From NCBI GenBank assembly GCA_041164825.1, contig JBEAOO010000266.1, forward strand, positions 1-16,305: 16,305 bases of DNA, given 5' to 3'. Shown one piece after another: positions 13,918 to 16,305 of this stretch. Below the pieces are notes generated by a model. That model searched no databases, had not been told where the DNA came from, and saw only the letters and a program-made list of their open reading frames with translations. A program made the translations under genes and the position numbers. The DNA comes from JBEAOO01 sp041164825 (GTDB lineage Bacteria > Pseudomonadota > Gammaproteobacteria > Burkholderiales > Burkholderiaceae_C). Each line of letters starts with the position of its first letter. The first letter of the stretch is position 1.

Positions 13918-16305
13918 TCAGTCGTACACGATGCGCGCGCGCCCGTCTTGCGCCGCGGCCTTCCAACGCAGCAGCGCCTCGTCGGTGGGGAAAAACTTGG
14001 CCTGCTCGCCCAGCTCCAGTTCACCCACGGCCGTCTCGCGCTTCAGGTGCAGGCGCACGGTCAAGCCCTGTTGCACCTCGCCCGATTCGGTCTGCATCGG
14101 CCGCGCCGGGAAGGCCTGCACCAGCTCCGCCACTGGCGGCGCCACGCCGTTCACCTCCACACGCAAGAACTTGCCAAAGCGGCAGCGCGCTGCCTCCAGG
14201 CTCCACACCTGCTGCACGTTCAGGCGCACGCCGCCCGAGAAGCGGTCGGGCTGCACCTTGCCGCTGACGATGATGAGCTCGTCGTCCTTGAGCACGTCCT
14301 TGTTGGCGTTCAGCAGTTCTTCGTTCGCCACGGCCTCGATCGCGTCGGATTTATCGTCGAGCTTGAAGATGCCCACCCGGCCACGCTGGCCGTTGATGAT
14401 GCGCAGATCACTGACGATGCCGGCCAAGATTTGTGGCTCGCGGCTGTCAATGAGGTCGGCGATCGCGCGCTTGGCAAAGCGGCGCACCTCCTCGCCACTC
14501 TGGTCAAACAAATGGCCCGAAAGGTAAAAGCCCAGTGCCACCTTCTCAAACGTGAGCTGTTCTTTGATGCTCCAGGGCGCCGCCGGTGCCAGATCGGGTT
14601 CTTGGGTGGACGAACCGTGGTCGTCGTCGCCACCAAAGTCAAACAGCCCACCTTGGTCGGCGTGCGCGGCCTGGTTGTCGGCGTATTCAAACGCCAGGCC
14701 GATGCTGGCCACTAAGCGTGCGCGGTCGGGTTCCAGCAGGTCGAAGGCGCCCCCCTTGATCAGCGCGTCCACGGTGCGTTTGTTCATGCGGCTGCGGTCG
14801 ACGCGGGCGCAAAAATCAAACAGGCTCTTGAACGGCCCGCCGTCTTTGCGGGCCTGGATGATCGCTTCAACAGCGCTCTGGCCCGTGCCCTTCACGGCGC
14901 CCAAACCGTAGCGCACCACCCGGTCGGCCACCGGCTCGAAGCGGTAGTTGCAGGTGTTGACGTTGGGCGGCTCGAAGGTGATGCCGAGGTTGACCGCGTC
15001 GTCGTGGAAGATCTTGAGCTTGTCGGTGTCGTCGAGCGCCACGCTCATGTTGGCCGCGGTGAATTCGGCCAGGTAGTGCGCCTTCAGGTAGGCGGTGTGA
15101 TAGGCCAGCAGGGCATACGCGGCGGCGTGCGATTTGTTGAAACCGTAACCCGCGAACTTCTCCATCAAGTCGAAGATTTCGTTGGCCTTGGGCTCCTCAA
15201 TGCCCTTCTTGCCCGCGCCCTCGGCAAAGATGGCGCGGTGCTCGGCCATCTCTTCCACCTTCTTCTTGCCCATGGCGCGGCGCAGCAAGTCGGCGCCGCC
15301 GAGCGAGTAACCGCCCACGATCTGCGCCACCTGCATCACCTGCTCTTGGTAGACCATGATCCCGTAGGTCTCTTGCAGCACCTCCCGCATCAGCGGGTGC
15401 GGATACTCCACCTCTTCGCGGCCGTGTTTGCGCGCGCAAAAGCTCGGGATCAGGTCCATCGGGCCCGGTCGATACAGGGCCACCAGCGCAATGATGTCCT
15501 CGAACACGCTGGGCTTGGCGTCCTTCAACATGCGCTGCATGCCTGAGGATTCCAACTGGAACACGGCCACCGTTTTGCCCTCGCTCATCAGCGCATAAGA
15601 CTGGCGGTCGTTGAGCGGCAGGGTCTCAAACGCAAAGTCTTCTTGGCCCTTGCGGCGGGCGCGGATGTAGTCGCGCGCCAGCTCCAAAATCGTCAGCGTG
15701 GCCAGGCCCAAGAAGTCGAACTTCACGAGGCCGATGGCCTCCACGTCGTCCTTGTCGAACTGGCTCACGGCCGAGTCGCTGCCGGGCTGTTGGTACAGCG
15801 GGCAGAAGTCGGTGATCTTGCCCGGCGCAATCAGCACACCGCCAGCGTGCATGCCGATGTTGCGCACCATGCCTTCCACGCGCGTGGCCAAGCTCAGCAG
15901 CTCGGCCACTTCTTCTTCGGCGGCCTCGCGCTGCTCCAGCTCGGGCGCTTCTTGGCGCGCGTAGATCACACCCGGGTCGGGCTTCTCAGGCACCTTGGCC
16001 AGCGTCACGGTCTTGCCAGGTGGCGCCGGAATCAGCTTGGCCACGCTGTCCACATGGCCGTAGCCCATGCCCAGCACACGGCCGATGTCGCGCAGCGCGG
16101 CCTTGGCGGCCATGGTGCCGAAGGTGGCAATCTGGCTCACCGCATCGCGGCCGTACTTGTCCTTCACATAGTCGATGACCCGTTCGCGATTCGCCTGGCA
16201 GAAGTCGATGTCGAAGTCGGGCATCGAAATGCGTTCTGGGTTCAGGAAGCGCTCGAACAGCAGCTTGTATTGCAGCGGGTCGAGGCCGGTGATGAACAGC
16301 GCATA
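13918..16305 (-). CDS. dnaE: DNA polymerase III subunit alpha, C-terminal two thirds (5' end outside window)
   Basis: The frame is open to the right edge, giving 795 C-terminal residues of a protein usually near 1160-1180 residues, so the PHP domain is outside. This is the replicative polymerase of the chromosome. The catalytic pair is in MPDFDIDFC (Asp30 and Asp32 of the visible part, matching E. coli Asp401 and Asp403). It is followed by QIATFGTMAAKAALRD, FEDIIALVALYRPGPMD, KHGREE, YGIMVYQEQVMQ, GGADLLRRAMGKKK and GYGFNKSHAAAYALLAYHTAYLKAHY. The sequence encoded at 14635-14658, DQGGLFDF, has the form of the internal sliding-clamp binding motif (QADMF in E. coli). An OB fold (ILAGIVSDLRIINGQRGRVGIF) and the tau-binding C-terminal region complete it. 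It is the upstream gene of the - strand cluster. Confidence 0.97.
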   Translation of the reverse strand, partial: YALFITGLDPLQYKLLFERFLNPERISMPDFDIDFCQANRERVIDYVKDKYGRDAVSQIATFGTMAAKAALRDIGRVLGMGYGHVDSVAKLIPAPPGKTVTLAKVPEKPDPGVIYARQEAPELEQREAAEEEVAELLSLATRVEGMVRNIGMHAGGVLIAPGKITDFCPLYQQPGSDSAVSQFDKDDVEAIGLVKFDFLGLATLTILELARDYIRARRKGQEDFAFETLPLNDRQSYALMSEGKTVAVFQLESSGMQRMLKDAKPSVFEDIIALVALYRPGPMDLIPSFCARKHGREEVEYPHPLMREVLQETYGIMVYQEQVMQVAQIVGGYSLGGADLLRRAMGKKKVEEMAEHRAIFAEGAGKKGIEEPKANEIFDLMEKFAGYGFNKSHAAAYALLAYHTAYLKAHYLAEFTAANMSVALDDTDKLKIFHDDAVNLGITFEPPNVNTCNYRFEPVADRVVRYGLGAVKGTGQSAVEAIIQARKDGGPFKSLFDFCARVDRSRMNKRTVDALIKGGAFDLLEPDRARLVASIGLAFEYADNQAAHADQGGLFDFGGDDDHGSSTQEPDLAPAAPWSIKEQLTFEKVALGFYLSGHLFDQSGEEVRRFAKRAIADLIDSREPQILAGIVSDLRIINGQRGRVGIFKLDDKSDAIEAVANEELLNANKDVLKDDELIIVSGKVQPDRFSGGVRLNVQQVWSLEAARCRFGKFLRVEVNGVAPPVAELVQAFPARPMQTESGEVQQGLTVRLHLKRETAVGELELGEQAKFFPTDEALLRWKAAAQDGRARIVYD

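Noticed and set aside
13746..14024. N-terminal extension of the patatin protein to 14024
   Set aside because: It would overlap the end of dnaE and place about 93 low-complexity residues before the oxyanion loop, unlike the family.
13837..14715. 292-residue + strand open frame inside the dnaE 3' end
   Set aside because: dnaE is clearly coding on the - strand throughout, and the + strand frame has no start signals or motifs.
1..16305. Mobile element, CRISPR array, toxin-antitoxin, defence island or tRNA
   Set aside because: No repeats with spacers, transposase or integrase motifs, target duplications or tRNA-like folds were seen; gene content is conserved housekeeping.

Overview
The window looks like ordinary, densely packed chromosome from a GC-rich betaproteobacterium. 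Protein wording and gene order (gyrA, a DUF2059 gene, serC, pheA, tyrA, an aroA-cmk fusion, rpsA, ihfB, lapA, lapB) point to Burkholderiales, most likely Comamonadaceae or a close relative. The genus cannot be fixed from the sequence alone. I see no tRNA, rRNA, IS element, prophage, CRISPR array or horizontally acquired island.

Bases 1-10546 (+ strand) form a tightly spaced run of housekeeping genes. It opens with the 3' part of gyrA, followed by a small exported DUF2059 protein that overlaps the gyrA stop by one base. Next come serC (serine and pyridoxal phosphate synthesis), pheA (chorismate mutase/prephenate dehydratase), tyrA (prephenate dehydrogenase) and an aroA-cmk fusion (EPSP synthase joined to cytidylate kinase). 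These cover the end of the shikimate pathway plus both aromatic amino acid branches. Then come rpsA (ribosomal protein S1) and ihfB (IHF beta). Last are lapA and lapB, overlapping membrane-anchored regulators of lipopolysaccharide synthesis. serC and pheA overlap, as do lapA and lapB, which suggests translational coupling. No hisC-type aminotransferase lies between pheA and tyrA here.

Bases 10547-11307 hold a leader rich in inverted repeats, a small secreted helix-hairpin-helix (ComEA-like) protein, and a convergent intergenic region with several perfect palindromes. From 11308 to the end the genes are on the - strand. In transcription order these are dnaE (Pol III alpha, 5' end outside the window), a patatin-like lipid hydrolase, and a 12-helix MFS-like permease whose start overlaps the patatin stop.

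No convincing new multi-gene system is present. The observations most worth a second look are RNA-level or architectural. They are interleaved inverted repeats plus two further hairpins in an rpsA leader with no clear Shine-Dalgarno, a GC-only hairpin where the ribosome binding site of aroA-cmk should be, an inverted repeat bracketing a promoter-like -10 element before lapA, the structured leader of the ComEA-like gene, and the coupled patatin/MFS pair.
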